From: Streptomyces sp. NBC_01231
GTDB taxonomy: Bacteria > Actinomycetota > Actinomycetes > Streptomycetales > Streptomycetaceae
Assembly (NCBI GenBank): GCA_035999765.1
Contig: CP108521.1
Span: forward strand, 4,464,001 to 4,528,000
Direction of reading: 5' to 3'
DNA: 64,000 nt
Shown here: piece after piece, positions 26,822 to 35,134 of the stretch
Layout of the letters: every line of letters starts with the position of its first letter
Numbering within the stretch: the first letter of the stretch is position 1
Translations under genes and position numbers: made by a program
The notes under the pieces: generated by a model
The model's database searches: none
Seen by the model: the letters and a program-made list of their open reading frames with translations, nothing else
What the model was told of the DNA's origin: nothing

Positions 26822-27385
26822 GTGAGGGTGCCCGACTTCGTCAGGCACCCGCGCCCGAAAAGCCTGAAAACAACAGGCACACACAGAATTCTGGAGACGC
26901 TGGGCCCATGTGACAGAATCTGCCCTCCGGCGGGCCACCCCGGGGTTCAGGTTCGGGGTGTCCCGCCGGTCCGGCATATCCGGGGGCGGTGCGGCACGAA
27001 GAGAGCCGGACCCCGGCGCCCGGGGGGAGGGCGCCGAAGCCCGGCTCGGGGAGAGTCCCGGCGCCGGGGGGAGTGCGACGGGACTTGGCTCGAGGGGTCC
27101 GGGAGGTGGTCTCGGACTCGAACTCCTGGACCCTGAAGTCTTGTTCCCGGGGCCCAGCGGGTTGAAGCGGCGTTACACGCCATGTTTGCGCTGTCTTTCG
27201 CCACCGGGCGCGCGCCGGGTCACGGGTGCCGAACGGATGGCGTCGCGAGTGCCGACGGATTGCGTCACGAGTGCCGAACGATGGCGTCGCGACCGCCGTA
27301 CCGACAGGCGTCACCGGTGGCGTGAGCGAGGCGTCAGCGGTTCCCCTACCGACGCCCCGCGACAGATGTCACGCCGCCGCAGACC
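26822..27385. other. Gene-free 564-bp stretch between convergent WYL gene and hrdD
   Basis: Holds a hairpin at 26826-26850 (arms GGGTGCC-c-GAC / GTC-a-GGCACCC, loop TTC) that can end the WYL transcript, a very GC-rich hairpin-prone block (26950-27130), and the tandem array at 27219-27356. No believable reading frame: the frames that cross it have no ribosome site and atypical residue use. Confidence 0.6.
27219..27356. repeat. Six degenerate 22-24-bp tandem repeats downstream of hrdD
   Basis: Units beginning GTCRCG: 27219-27241, 27242-27263, 27264-27285, 27286-27309, 27310-27332, 27333-27356. The first three share GTCRCGRGTGCCGAACGGATGGC closely, the later ones are decayed. They lie in the 3' flank of hrdD. 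Confidence 0.7.
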
Positions 27386-28381
27386 TCACGCCGCCGCGTC
27401 GAAGCCCGTGCTCCGCGCCAGCTTCTTCAGCTCCAGCAGGGCGTGCTTCTCGATCTGGCGGATCCGCTCGCGCGTCAGGCCGTGCTCCTTGCCGACCTCG
27501 GTCAGCGTGCGTTCCCGGCCGTCCACGATGCCGTACCGCATCTTGATGATGGAGGCCGTGCGCTGGTCGAGGCGGCCGATGAGGTCATCGAGCTCCTCGC
27601 TGCGCAGCAGGGTCAGCACGGACTGCTCCGGGGAGACCGCCGACGTGTCCTCCAGGAGGTCGCCGAACTGGGTGTCGCCGTCGTCGTCCACCGACATGTT
27701 CAGGGAGACCGGGTCGCGGGCCCAGTCCAGGACGTCCACGACGCGCTCCGGGTTCGAGCCGAGCTCGGCTGCGATCTCGGCGGGCTCCGGGTCGCGGCCG
27801 TGTTCGCGGTTGAACTCCCGCTGCACGCGCCGGATCCGGCCCAGCTCCTCCACCAGGTGGACGGGCAGCCGGATCGTGCGTGACTGGTCCGCTATCGAGC
27901 GGGTGATCGCCTGACGGATCCACCAGGTCGCGTACGTCGAGAACTTGAAGCCCTTGCGGTAGTCGAACTTCTCGACCGCGCGCACCAGGCCGGCGTTGCC
28001 CTCCTGGATCAGGTCGAGGAGAGGCAGCCCACTGCGGGGATAGCGGCGGGCCACCGCGACGACCAGACGGAGGTTGGAGCGGATGAAGACGTCCTTGGCA
28101 CGCTCACTCTCGTCGACCAGGGCCTGGAGCTCCTCACGGGAGGCATCCGCCTTGGCGTCCTCGTATCCGTCGAGGACCTGTCGCGCGAACACACCCGCCT
28201 CGATGATCTGAGACAGCTCGACTTCCTTGGCGGCGTCGAGCAGCGGTGTGCGCGCGATCTCGTCGAGGTACATGCCGACCAGGTCGCGGTCGGCGATCTC
28301 GCCGCCACGGACGCGAACACTGCTTGCCGTGTCGGTCCGACCGGTGGCGGACTGACGACGGGCGACGGCACGGGTTGCCAT
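27386..28381 (-). CDS. hrdD: Principal-like RNA polymerase sigma factor HrdD
   Basis: Group 2 sigma-70 factor, 331 residues. Starts MATRAVARRQSATGRTDTAS, then region 1.2 (IADRDLVGMYLDEIARTPLLDAAKEVELSQ), region 2 with FIRSNLRLVVAVARRYPRSGLPLLDLIQEGNAGLVRAVEKFDYRKGFKFSTYATWWIRQAITRSI, region 3, and region 4 with TLTEVGKEHGLTRERIRQIEKHALLELKKLA. The match to S. coelicolor HrdD as I remember it is close along the whole length. ATG 28381 has AAGGGAG upstream. HrdD is dispensable in S. coelicolor and its gene is known to belong to the sigma-R (disulfide stress) regulon; a fitting promoter is present here. Confidence 0.88.
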   Translation of the reverse strand: MATRAVARRQSATGRTDTASSVRVRGGEIADRDLVGMYLDEIARTPLLDAAKEVELSQIIEAGVFARQVLDGYEDAKADASREELQALVDESERAKDVFIRSNLRLVVAVARRYPRSGLPLLDLIQEGNAGLVRAVEKFDYRKGFKFSTYATWWIRQAITRSIADQSRTIRLPVHLVEELGRIRRVQREFNREHGRDPEPAEIAAELGSNPERVVDVLDWARDPVSLNMSVDDDGDTQFGDLLEDTSAVSPEQSVLTLLRSEELDDLIGRLDQRTASIIKMRYGIVDGRERTLTEVGKEHGLTRERIRQIEKHALLELKKLARSTGFDAAA

Positions 28382-28463
28382 GCGTGCTCCCTTGCGATGT
28401 GAGTCAGCGGGTGGTCCTTGGGCGCTGGGCACTCTCCTCGGGTGCCCTGCTTCCGATGGAAAC

Positions 28464-28489
28464 AACGACTGGAATCCGGACAGAATTCC
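28464..28489 (-). promoter_or_regulatory. Sigma-R (thiol-stress) promoter of hrdD
   Basis: On the minus strand GGAAT (28489-28485), exactly 18 bp, then GTT (28466-28464). The sigma-R consensus is GGAAT-N18/19-GTT. It gives an untranslated leader of about 75 nt before the hrdD ATG. Confidence 0.75.
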
Positions 28490-28550
28490 CAACCCACCCG
28501 CCTGTTTTTCTGATCATGCAGTATCCTGCCCGGCCACAGAGGGAGGTCCG

Positions 28551-29081
28551 ATGCCGGTGGAACGTACAGAGGTGCAGGTCAGGCCGGGAGTCGAGGGAGA
28601 CCTCGATGCCCTCACCGACCTCTACAACCACTATGTACGTGAGACCCCCATCACATTCGATACCGCGATCTTCACTCCGGAGGAGCGCCGCCCTTGGCTG
28701 CTCTCCCACCCTGAAGACGGCCCGCACCGGTTGATGGTTGCCACGGAGGCGGGTTCCCCAGGAACCTCACAGGAGATTCTTGGCTACGCCACATCGAGCG
28801 CGTTCCGCCCCAAGCCGGCGTACGCGACCTCGGTGGAGGTCACGGTCTACCTCGCTCCCCGCGCGCGCGGGCGCGGCGTCGGCACGCTGCTCTACAAGGC
28901 CCTCTTCGAGGCCCTGGCCGACGAGGACGTCCATCGCGCCTATGCGGGCATCGCCCAGCCCAACGAGGCGTCCACCCGCCTGCACGAGCGCTTCGGCTTC
29001 CGGCACGTGGGCACGTACCGCGAGGTGGGCCGCAAGTTCGGCCGCTACTGGGACGTGGCCTGGTTCGAGAAGGAGTTGTAG
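28551..29081 (+). CDS. GNAT N-acetyltransferase, phosphinothricin acetyltransferase-like
   Basis: 176 residues. The N-terminus VRPGVEGDLDALTDLYNHYVRETPITFDT and C-terminus HERFGFRHVGTYREVGRKFGRYWDVAWFEKEL are the pattern of PAT/Bar and methionine sulfoximine acetyltransferases; acetyl-CoA motif A is YLAPRARGRGVGTLLYKALFE (about 105-125). Likely acetylates an amino-acid analogue such as phosphinothricin or methionine sulfoximine, but specificity is inferred. ATG 28551 has GGGAGG 4-5 nt upstream. Divergent from hrdD. Confidence 0.85.
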   Translation: MPVERTEVQVRPGVEGDLDALTDLYNHYVRETPITFDTAIFTPEERRPWLLSHPEDGPHRLMVATEAGSPGTSQEILGYATSSAFRPKPAYATSVEVTVYLAPRARGRGVGTLLYKALFEALADEDVHRAYAGIAQPNEASTRLHERFGFRHVGTYREVGRKFGRYWDVAWFEKEL

Positions 29082-29128
29082 CCCACAAGGGGCCCGAACT
29101 CCACCGGGAGTTGTAGCCCGCGCGAGGG

Positions 29129-29944
29129 TCAGCCGAACTGCACCGACCGCTTGGCCATGCCCATCCAGAAGCCGTCGATCACGGACTTCTGCGCGTCGAG
29201 CTCGCCGACGACGTCCGCGGCGCCCATGGTCACGAACAGGGGGGCGAAGTGCTCGGTGCGCGGGTGGGCGTAGCGGCCGGCCGGGGCCTTGTGGAGGAAG
29301 TCCAGCAGGGCGTCCCAGTCGCGTGACTCCAGGGCGTGGCGGCCCCAGTCGTCGAACTCGGACGACCAGGTCGGCACTCCCCCGCCCGTGTGCCGCAGCG
29401 CGGCCAGGTTGTGGGTGAAGAAGCCGGAGCCGACGATCAGTACGCCCTCCTCGCGCAGCGGCGCGAGTTTGCGGCCGATGTCCATGAGCTTCACCGGGTC
29501 GAGGGTCGGCATGGAGATCTGCAGGACGGGGATGTCGGCCTTGGGGAACATCTCGACCAGCGGGACGTACGCGCCGTGGTCGAGTCCGCGGTCCGGGATG
29601 TCCTGCACGGGTATGCCGGGCGCCCGCAGCAACTTGCGTACGGATTCGGCGAGTTCGGGGGCGCCGGGGGCGTCGTAGGTCACCTGGTAGTAGTGCTCGG
29701 GGAAGCCCCAGAAGTCGTAGACCAGGGGGACCGGCTGGACGGCTCCGAGGGCGAGCGGGGCCTCTTCCCAGTGGGCGGAGACCATGAGGATCGCCTTGGG
29801 GCGGGGCAGACCGGCGGACCAGGCGGCGAGTTCGCCGGGCCAGATCGGGTCGTCCGCGAGCGGCGGGGCGCCATGACTGAGATAGAGGGCCGGCATGCGC
29901 TGCCCAGGGACGGCGGGAGTGCGCTCCTCGATGGCGGCGGACAT
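29129..29944 (-). CDS. Extradiol (4,5-DOPA type, LigB-like) dioxygenase
   Basis: Metal-dependent ring-cleaving dioxygenase of the DODA/YgiD family, 271 residues. Conserved His positions are visible: YLSHGAPPLADD (about 22-33), MVSAHWEEAPLALG, GLDHGAYVPLVEMFP and GSGFFTHNL; these supply metal ligands and the catalytic His. The natural substrate may be a catechol. Start ATG 29944 has GGAGG upstream. Divergent from a MarR regulator across a perfect palindrome, a layout common for phenolic-responsive MarR proteins. Confidence 0.87.
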   Translation of the reverse strand: MSAAIEERTPAVPGQRMPALYLSHGAPPLADDPIWPGELAAWSAGLPRPKAILMVSAHWEEAPLALGAVQPVPLVYDFWGFPEHYYQVTYDAPGAPELAESVRKLLRAPGIPVQDIPDRGLDHGAYVPLVEMFPKADIPVLQISMPTLDPVKLMDIGRKLAPLREEGVLIVGSGFFTHNLAALRHTGGGVPTWSSEFDDWGRHALESRDWDALLDFLHKAPAGRYAHPRTEHFAPLFVTMGAADVVGELDAQKSVIDGFWMGMAKRSVQFG

Positions 29945-29970
29945 GGCTGCGACTCCCTCCGGAGGAACAA

Positions 29971-29988
29971 AGCTTGAAACATCAAGCT
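29971..29988. promoter_or_regulatory. Perfect MarR operator in divergent promoter
   Basis: AGCTTGA-AACA-TCAAGCT: 7-bp perfect arms. It lies 27 bp upstream of the dioxygenase start. A second, looser site CTTG-N9-CAAG lies at 30014-30030, nearer the MarR start. The TTGA...TCAA core is usual for MarR sites. Confidence 0.7.
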
Positions 29989-30054
29989 ATGACAATATTG
30001 AGTGTACGCCTCACTTGTTTAACATTCAAGGAGAGCCCTCGTACAGTGGAGTAC

Positions 30055-30570
30055 ATGAACACGGCATCCACATCCGCGCGCGCTGAGGAGCCCCGCTGGC
30101 TCACCGACGAGGAGCAGCGCGTCTGGCGTGCCTATATGCACGCCACCACCCTTCTCGAAGACCACATGGACCGCCAGCTCCAACGGGACGCGGGCATGCC
30201 GCACGTCTATTACGGCCTCCTCGTCAAACTCGCCGAGGCCCCGCAGCGGCGGCTGCGCATGACCGAGCTGGCCATGCACGCGAAGATCACCCGCTCCCGC
30301 CTCTCGCACGCGATCGCCCGTCTGGAGAAGAACGGCTGGGTGACCCGCGAGGACTGCCCCGACGACAAGCGGGGCCAGTTCGCGGTCCTCACCGACCAGG
30401 GCCGGGAGATGCTGCGCGAGGCCGCGCCGGGCCATGTGGCGGCCGTACGGAACGCGGTGTTCGACCGGCTCACCCCGGAACAGCAGAAGTCCCTCGGCGA
30501 GATCATGGAGATCGTCGCCGAGGGACTCCAGCCGAACGAAGCGGGTGCGGACCTGCCCTGGCTGCGCTGA
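30055..30570 (+). CDS. MarR family transcriptional regulator
   Basis: 171 residues with the winged helix RLRMTELAMHAKITRSRLSHAIARLEKNGWVTREDCPDDKRGQFAVLTDQGREML (about 70-124). It starts at ATG 30055. Divergent from the extradiol dioxygenase; probably represses that gene and itself through the palindrome at 29971-29988, with release by a phenolic ligand (inference from family behaviour). Confidence 0.88.
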   Translation: MNTASTSARAEEPRWLTDEEQRVWRAYMHATTLLEDHMDRQLQRDAGMPHVYYGLLVKLAEAPQRRLRMTELAMHAKITRSRLSHAIARLEKNGWVTREDCPDDKRGQFAVLTDQGREMLREAAPGHVAAVRNAVFDRLTPEQQKSLGEIMEIVAEGLQPNEAGADLPWLR

Positions 30571-30664
30571 GCGCGACCAGGGCAGGTCCTGTGGGGCGTA
30601 CGTACGGAGCGTCCCCTCCCCGTACATACCGATGGCCCGAAGGGGTACGAGTGGACGGGCGCCG

Positions 30665-32194
30665 TCAGTGCGCGACCACCGGCACCCGCAGCTCGTCCTC
30701 GACACCGTCACCGGAGCCAGTCGCCGCGCCGGTGTCCGGGCGGCCGGTGTTGATGAACGTCGCGGCGATCGTCGCGGCGAGCACGAGGATGCCGACGGCG
30801 AACCAGATCGCGTTGGTGTACCCGTGCACCTGACCCTCCAGCTGGACCAGCTGCTGCTGGGCCTGGGAACCGGCGCCGCCGATGTGGTCCTTGATGTACG
30901 AGGTCGTCGCCGAGGCGGCGATCGTGTTCAGCAGGGCCGTACCGATCGCGCCGCCCACCTGCTGCGAGGTGTTGACCATGGCGGAGGCGACACCGGCGTC
31001 ACGCGGCTCGACACCGTGCGTGGACAGCGACATGGCGGGCATGAACGCCGTACCCATGCCGAGGCCGAGCAGGATCATTCCCGGCAGGATCGTGCTGGAG
31101 TAGGTGGAGCCGATCTCGAGGCGGGTCAGGATCAGCATGCCGAGCGCGGCGACCAGGAAGCCCGGAGCCATCAGGAAGCGCGGGGGGACCCGGGTCATCA
31201 GGCGGGTGCCGATCTGCGTGGAGCCCACCATCATGCCGCCGATCATCGGCAGGAAGGCGAAGCCGGTCTTGACCGGCGAGTAGCCCTTCACGATCTGCAG
31301 GTAGTAGGTCAGGAAGAGGAACAGGCCGAACATCGCGATGATCGCGAGACCGAGGGAGAGGTAGACGCCTCCGCGGTTGCGCTCGGTGATGACGCGCAGC
31401 GGCAGCAGCGGGGCCTTGACCTTGGACTCGGTGAAGACGAACGCGGCGAGCAGGACGACCGCGGCGACGAACAGCCCGACGGTCGTGGAGTCGCCCCAGC
31501 CGTCGGACTCGGCGCGGGTGAAGGCGTAGACGAGCGTGACCAGACCGAGGATGGAGAGGATGACGCCCGGGATGTCGAGCGGCGAACGGTTGCGGCCGCC
31601 GGCCGGCTCACGGATGACGTAGTACGCGCCCGCGGCCGCGATGATCGCGAACGGGATGTTGACGAAGAACGTCCAGCGCCAGTCGAGGTACTCGGTGAGG
31701 ACACCGCCGAGGATGAAGCCCACGGCGCCGCCGCCACCGGCGATCGCGCCGTAGATGCCGAACGCCTTGGCGCGCTCCTTGGGCTCCGTGAACATCACGG
31801 CGAGCAGCGAGAGCGCGGCGGGCGCGAGCAGTGCGCCGAACGCACCCTGGAGGGCGCGGGCGCCGAGCATCATGGCCTCGTTGGTGGCCGCGCCGCCGAG
31901 CGCGGAGGCGCCGGCGAAACCGATCAGACCGGCGACGAAGGTGCGCTTACGGCCCCACAGGTCGGCGATACGACCGCCGAAGAGCAGCAGACCGCCGAAG
32001 GCGAGGGCGTAGGCCGTGATGACCCACTGCCGGTTGCCGTCGGATATGCCCAGGTCCTGCTGTGCGGACGGCAGGGCGATGTTCACGATGGTCGCGTCGA
32101 GGACGACCATCAGCTGGGCGAGCGCGATGAACGTCAGCGCTTTCCAGCGGTTGGCATCCGGGACGCCGGGAGCCTTTACGGCTGTTTGAGACAT
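30665..32194 (-). CDS. MFS drug exporter, DHA2 family
   Basis: 509 residues, 14 predicted membrane segments, with MVVLDATIVNIALPSAQQDLG in TM1, FGGRIADLWGRKRTFVAG (motif A), ALQGAFGALLAPAALS and GFILGGVLTEYLDWRW (motif C). Likely an antibiotic or multidrug exporter. Start ATG 32194; an in-frame GTG 12 bp earlier is possible, neither has a strong ribosome site. It lies downstream of a TetR gene on the same strand and is probably repressed by it. Confidence 0.87.
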   Translation of the reverse strand: MSQTAVKAPGVPDANRWKALTFIALAQLMVVLDATIVNIALPSAQQDLGISDGNRQWVITAYALAFGGLLLFGGRIADLWGRKRTFVAGLIGFAGASALGGAATNEAMMLGARALQGAFGALLAPAALSLLAVMFTEPKERAKAFGIYGAIAGGGGAVGFILGGVLTEYLDWRWTFFVNIPFAIIAAAGAYYVIREPAGGRNRSPLDIPGVILSILGLVTLVYAFTRAESDGWGDSTTVGLFVAAVVLLAAFVFTESKVKAPLLPLRVITERNRGGVYLSLGLAIIAMFGLFLFLTYYLQIVKGYSPVKTGFAFLPMIGGMMVGSTQIGTRLMTRVPPRFLMAPGFLVAALGMLILTRLEIGSTYSSTILPGMILLGLGMGTAFMPAMSLSTHGVEPRDAGVASAMVNTSQQVGGAIGTALLNTIAASATTSYIKDHIGGAGSQAQQQLVQLEGQVHGYTNAIWFAVGILVLAATIAATFINTGRPDTGAATGSGDGVEDELRVPVVAH

Positions 32195-32312
32195 GGGGGT
32201 ACCCACTTCGGGACTTCGGGACGGAAAAGGGTGTCGTAAGGGTCGGCTCGTCGGTGACGACTGCCGGAATCTGTAGGTGCGACTGCCGGTCTGTGGTGAC
32301 TGGCTGGTGACT

Positions 32313-32372
32313 GGCTCTGAGATCTGAACTAATCGGTCAGGCGGATCTGAGGTCTCAACTCATCGGTCAGGC
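32313..32372. repeat. Tandem duplication of 30 bp at the end of tetR
   Basis: Minus-strand units 32372-32343 and 32342-32313 begin GCCTGACCGAT and match at about 26 of 30 positions. The first unit contains the TetR stop codon, so the 3' end of the gene was duplicated into the 172-bp gap before the exporter. Confidence 0.75.
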
Positions 32373-33011
32373 TTGGCGGAGGTCCTCCATGGTCACGGCC
32401 GCGCCCGGCAGGACGGAGTGGGCCGGCGCCCGCAGTCCGTCCAGGAACAGCTGCAGATGACGGTGTACGAAGCGGTCGGCGCTGACGCACGCGGTACCGG
32501 CCGGGGGCCGGCTGAGCTGGGCCACGGCGACCATCAGATCGCCGACACCCACGTCGACGCGCATCTGTCCGGTCGCCTTGGCGCGGTCCATGATCTCGTC
32601 GATGATCTGCTCGACCCGCCGGCGGGCCGCCTCGAGGTCGGGGTGGTTCCGGTCGAAGGCGTTGGCGAGCATCGGGCACAGCGCGCCGATCCGCTCGTCG
32701 GCCGAGACGTGCACGAAGCGCTCCAGCGCCCCGAAGGCGTCGCCGTGCTCCGCGAGCGCCTGCTCGGCCGCTTCCGAGGTGCGATCCATGACCGAGCAGA
32801 TGACCTCGCGGACGAGGGCGTCCCGGTCCGGGAAGTTTCGGTACACCGTCGCGTTGCCGACGCCGGCCCGGCGGGCGATCTCGTCGATCGGCACGTCGGG
32901 GCCGAACTCGGTGAACATCTCCCGAGCGGCGCTGACGATCCGCTCCCTGTTGCGCAGGGCGTCGGCGCGCGGCCGGGTCGCCTTGTTCTGCACGGGGGTC
33001 GCGGTCTGCAC
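32367..33011 (-). CDS. TetR family regulator of the downstream exporter
   Basis: 214 residues with a TetR HTH (RNRERIVSAAREMFTEFGPDVPIDEIARRAGVGNATVYRNFPDRDALVREVI) and a variable ligand domain (ERFVHVSADERIGALCPMLANAFDR). GTG 33011 is the start: CAGGAG lies 6-7 nt upstream, and the longer frame to 33104 runs through the promoter. It is transcribed toward the DHA2 exporter and most likely represses it. Confidence 0.87.
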   Translation of the reverse strand: MQTATPVQNKATRPRADALRNRERIVSAAREMFTEFGPDVPIDEIARRAGVGNATVYRNFPDRDALVREVICSVMDRTSEAAEQALAEHGDAFGALERFVHVSADERIGALCPMLANAFDRNHPDLEAARRRVEQIIDEIMDRAKATGQMRVDVGVGDLMVAVAQLSRPPAGTACVSADRFVHRHLQLFLDGLRAPAHSVLPGAAVTMEDLRQA

Positions 33012-33037
33012 GGTGCACTCCTGAGGTAGTACGGGTG

Positions 33038-33055
33038 ACATTACGTAACGAATGT
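33038..33055. promoter_or_regulatory. Candidate TetR operator
   Basis: ACATTACG-TA-ACGAATGT, 6 of 8 arm positions paired, 26 bp upstream of the tetR start, containing TTACGTAA. Probably the autoregulatory operator. Confidence 0.45.
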
Positions 33056-33568
33056 GACGAACGGGTAAATATCCGGGGATGGACTCCCCGTTTCGCTCGA
33101 ACACATGGCTAAACGGGGAAGTGGTCCCCGGTTATTTCCCTTCCCGGCGAGGATTCCATGTGACCTGAGTCACAGAGCGGGTCGAGGCATCTCGGGGCCG
33201 GGGCGTGGAGCTGGTGGGGCCCGTCTCGGAGCGGCTGGCTGGTTCCGCGGGGCCTGCCTGTCCAGGGAGGTCCAGCTGGTTCCGGGGGTCCGTCCTGGAG
33301 GGGAGATTCCAGCTGGTCCGGGGCCTGACCTGGAGCGGTCGTCACCTGATCCCGGGGCGGGATTGAGCGGGTCCCAGTTGGTCCCAGGCCTAGCTGGAGC
33401 GGATCCCAGCCGGCCCCGGACCCGGCCCGGAGCGGGCGTCACCTGATCCCGGGGCGAGAAACCCACGTTCGGTCTCCTCCAGCGCGCGCCCGTGAACCCC
33501 TCGACACAGGGTGTTCGAAAGGGCGCAGCCTTCCGTTCGGCGGCTGCCGCGGACCGAAAGGGCCATGC
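33056..33568. other. Gene-free 510-bp stretch with degenerate repeats
   Basis: Between tetR and the secreted protease. The 28-bp sequence GGAGCGG[T/G]CGTCACCTGATC... occurs at 33332-33359 and again at 33429-33456 (one mismatch), and CAGCTGGTYCSGGG-like units occur several times between 33260 and 33420, so the block looks like a decayed minisatellite. No convincing gene on either strand. Confidence 0.6.
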
Positions 33569-34894
33569 ATGCAGCCGCAGGCTGGGAGACCCCGGGGAGG
33601 GACGGGCACCTCTCCGGAGCCGCTCCGGCGTCGGATACGCCCGCGCCGCGTGGCCGCCCTGGCCTCCCTGACCGCGCTGACTCTGGCCGTCAGCACCTCG
33701 GCCGGCACCGGACGCCTCCCCCCGGGCCCATCGACGGTCGGCGCAGGACCGGTCCCCATCGCCCGCTCGGCCACCCAGGGCCCCTGCATGATCAGCGGCG
33801 GCCCGACGGTCCAGATGTCGGAGGGCGTCCCGACTTCCGGCGGCTACTCCCGCTCCCTCGGCACCGTCCACGTCCTCACCCTGATGGTCGACTTCTCCGA
33901 CGCGCCCGGCTCGGGCAGCGCGCAGAGCCGGTTCCGGGAGTTCTTCCCGATGACGCAGGAGTGGTTCCGCACCAGTTCCTACGGCCGCCTCGACTACCGC
34001 CCCGAGACACCGATCCCCGACTGGCTGCGCATGCCGCGGCCGTTCCGGTCCTACGGCATAGAGCGCGGCACGCCCTTCGACCCCGGCTACCGGCAGCTGG
34101 TCCAGGACGTCGTGGCCGCGGCCGATCCCAGGGTGGACTTCCGGTCGTACGACTTCCTGAACGTGCTGGTGACAGCCAACGCGGGGCCCTCCGCGCTGAA
34201 CACGGTCCTGTCGGTCACCTTCGCCGGCAACAGGGAGGCCCCCGTCGCCGACGGCGTCCGGGTGGCGAACGCCTCCTTCGTGTACTCACGCCAGGACGAC
34301 GGCTCCGGCTCCTACGACAAGACCGGCTACCGCGTCCTCCCGCACGAGAACGGCCATGTCTTCGGCCTGCCCGACCTGTACACCCAGGACGGCGGCGGCG
34401 CGGTCGGCCACTGGGACATCATGAGCGAGGACTGGGGGGCCAACAACGACCTGCTGGGCTGGCACAAGTGGAAGCTCGGCTGGCTGGACGCCGACCAGAT
34501 GAGCTGCGTGACGACACCCGGCACGACGGAGCACCTCCTCACCCCGCTGGCCCGGACCGGCGGCGCGAAGCTGCTCTTCGTCCCGCTCGGCGGCAGCACC
34601 GGATACGCCGTCGAACTACGCACACGCGAGGGCAACGACGAGACCGTGTGCAGGCCGGGCGTACTGATCTACAAGGTCGACGCGGACGTGGACACCGGCC
34701 AGGGCCCCGTCACCGTGCACGACTCCCGCCGCGCCAGCGGAGGCTGCACCCGCAGCCCGAACGTCCACGCCGAACTCTCCGACGCCCCGTTCGCCCCCGG
34801 CGAGGACTTCCGGGACCTGAGGAGAGGCATCCGCATCTCGGTGGCGGGGGCGGACCTCTCCGGGAACTACCGGTTGCTGGTGACTCGGCGTTGA
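33569..34894 (+). CDS. Secreted M6-type metalloprotease
   Basis: 441 residues. Arg-rich N-terminus and hydrophobic segment (RVAALASLTALTLAVSTSAG, about 27-46) form a secretion signal. The catalytic zinc motif is H259-E260-N-G-H263 followed by VFGLPDLY, the HExxHxxGLPD pattern of the M6 (immune inhibitor A) group; GHWDIMSEDWG with the Met-turn follows. Cys pairs near the ends suggest disulfides. Likely degrades extracellular protein. Start ATG 33569 has GAAAGGG upstream. Confidence 0.85.
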   Translation: MQPQAGRPRGGTGTSPEPLRRRIRPRRVAALASLTALTLAVSTSAGTGRLPPGPSTVGAGPVPIARSATQGPCMISGGPTVQMSEGVPTSGGYSRSLGTVHVLTLMVDFSDAPGSGSAQSRFREFFPMTQEWFRTSSYGRLDYRPETPIPDWLRMPRPFRSYGIERGTPFDPGYRQLVQDVVAAADPRVDFRSYDFLNVLVTANAGPSALNTVLSVTFAGNREAPVADGVRVANASFVYSRQDDGSGSYDKTGYRVLPHENGHVFGLPDLYTQDGGGAVGHWDIMSEDWGANNDLLGWHKWKLGWLDADQMSCVTTPGTTEHLLTPLARTGGAKLLFVPLGGSTGYAVELRTREGNDETVCRPGVLIYKVDADVDTGQGPVTVHDSRRASGGCTRSPNVHAELSDAPFAPGEDFRDLRRGIRISVAGADLSGNYRLLVTRR

Positions 34895-35134
34895 GCATTG
34901 AGGGGGTGTTGAGCTCTGAGGGGCGGCTCCGGGGACCGCGGGTGGCGAGGCCGCCCGAGCCGACGGCGCCGGGAATCACGGGACCGCGGATGACGCGGCT
35001 GACGAACGAACGGCACGATGGCGTGGCTGACGAACGAACGGCACGGGGAATGACCTGCTGCTGGTGACCCGCCCTTGTGCACGGAGGCCCTCGGATTACC
35101 GTAGGCCTGCCGCGACCGCCGTACCGGAGAGCCG
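34895..35134. other. 240-bp gap with 21-bp direct repeats before the IclR gene
   Basis: GGCTGACGAACGAACGGCACG occurs exactly at 34997-35017 and 35025-35045 (period 28). These may be regulator sites for the double-IclR gene or simple duplication. A short stretch after them resembles the last codons of the protease gene. Confidence 0.6.

Noticed and set aside
26880..27218. Possible structured RNA in the GC-rich block after the WYL gene
   Set aside because: Many GC hairpins can be drawn but no known RNA family or conserved loop was recognised.
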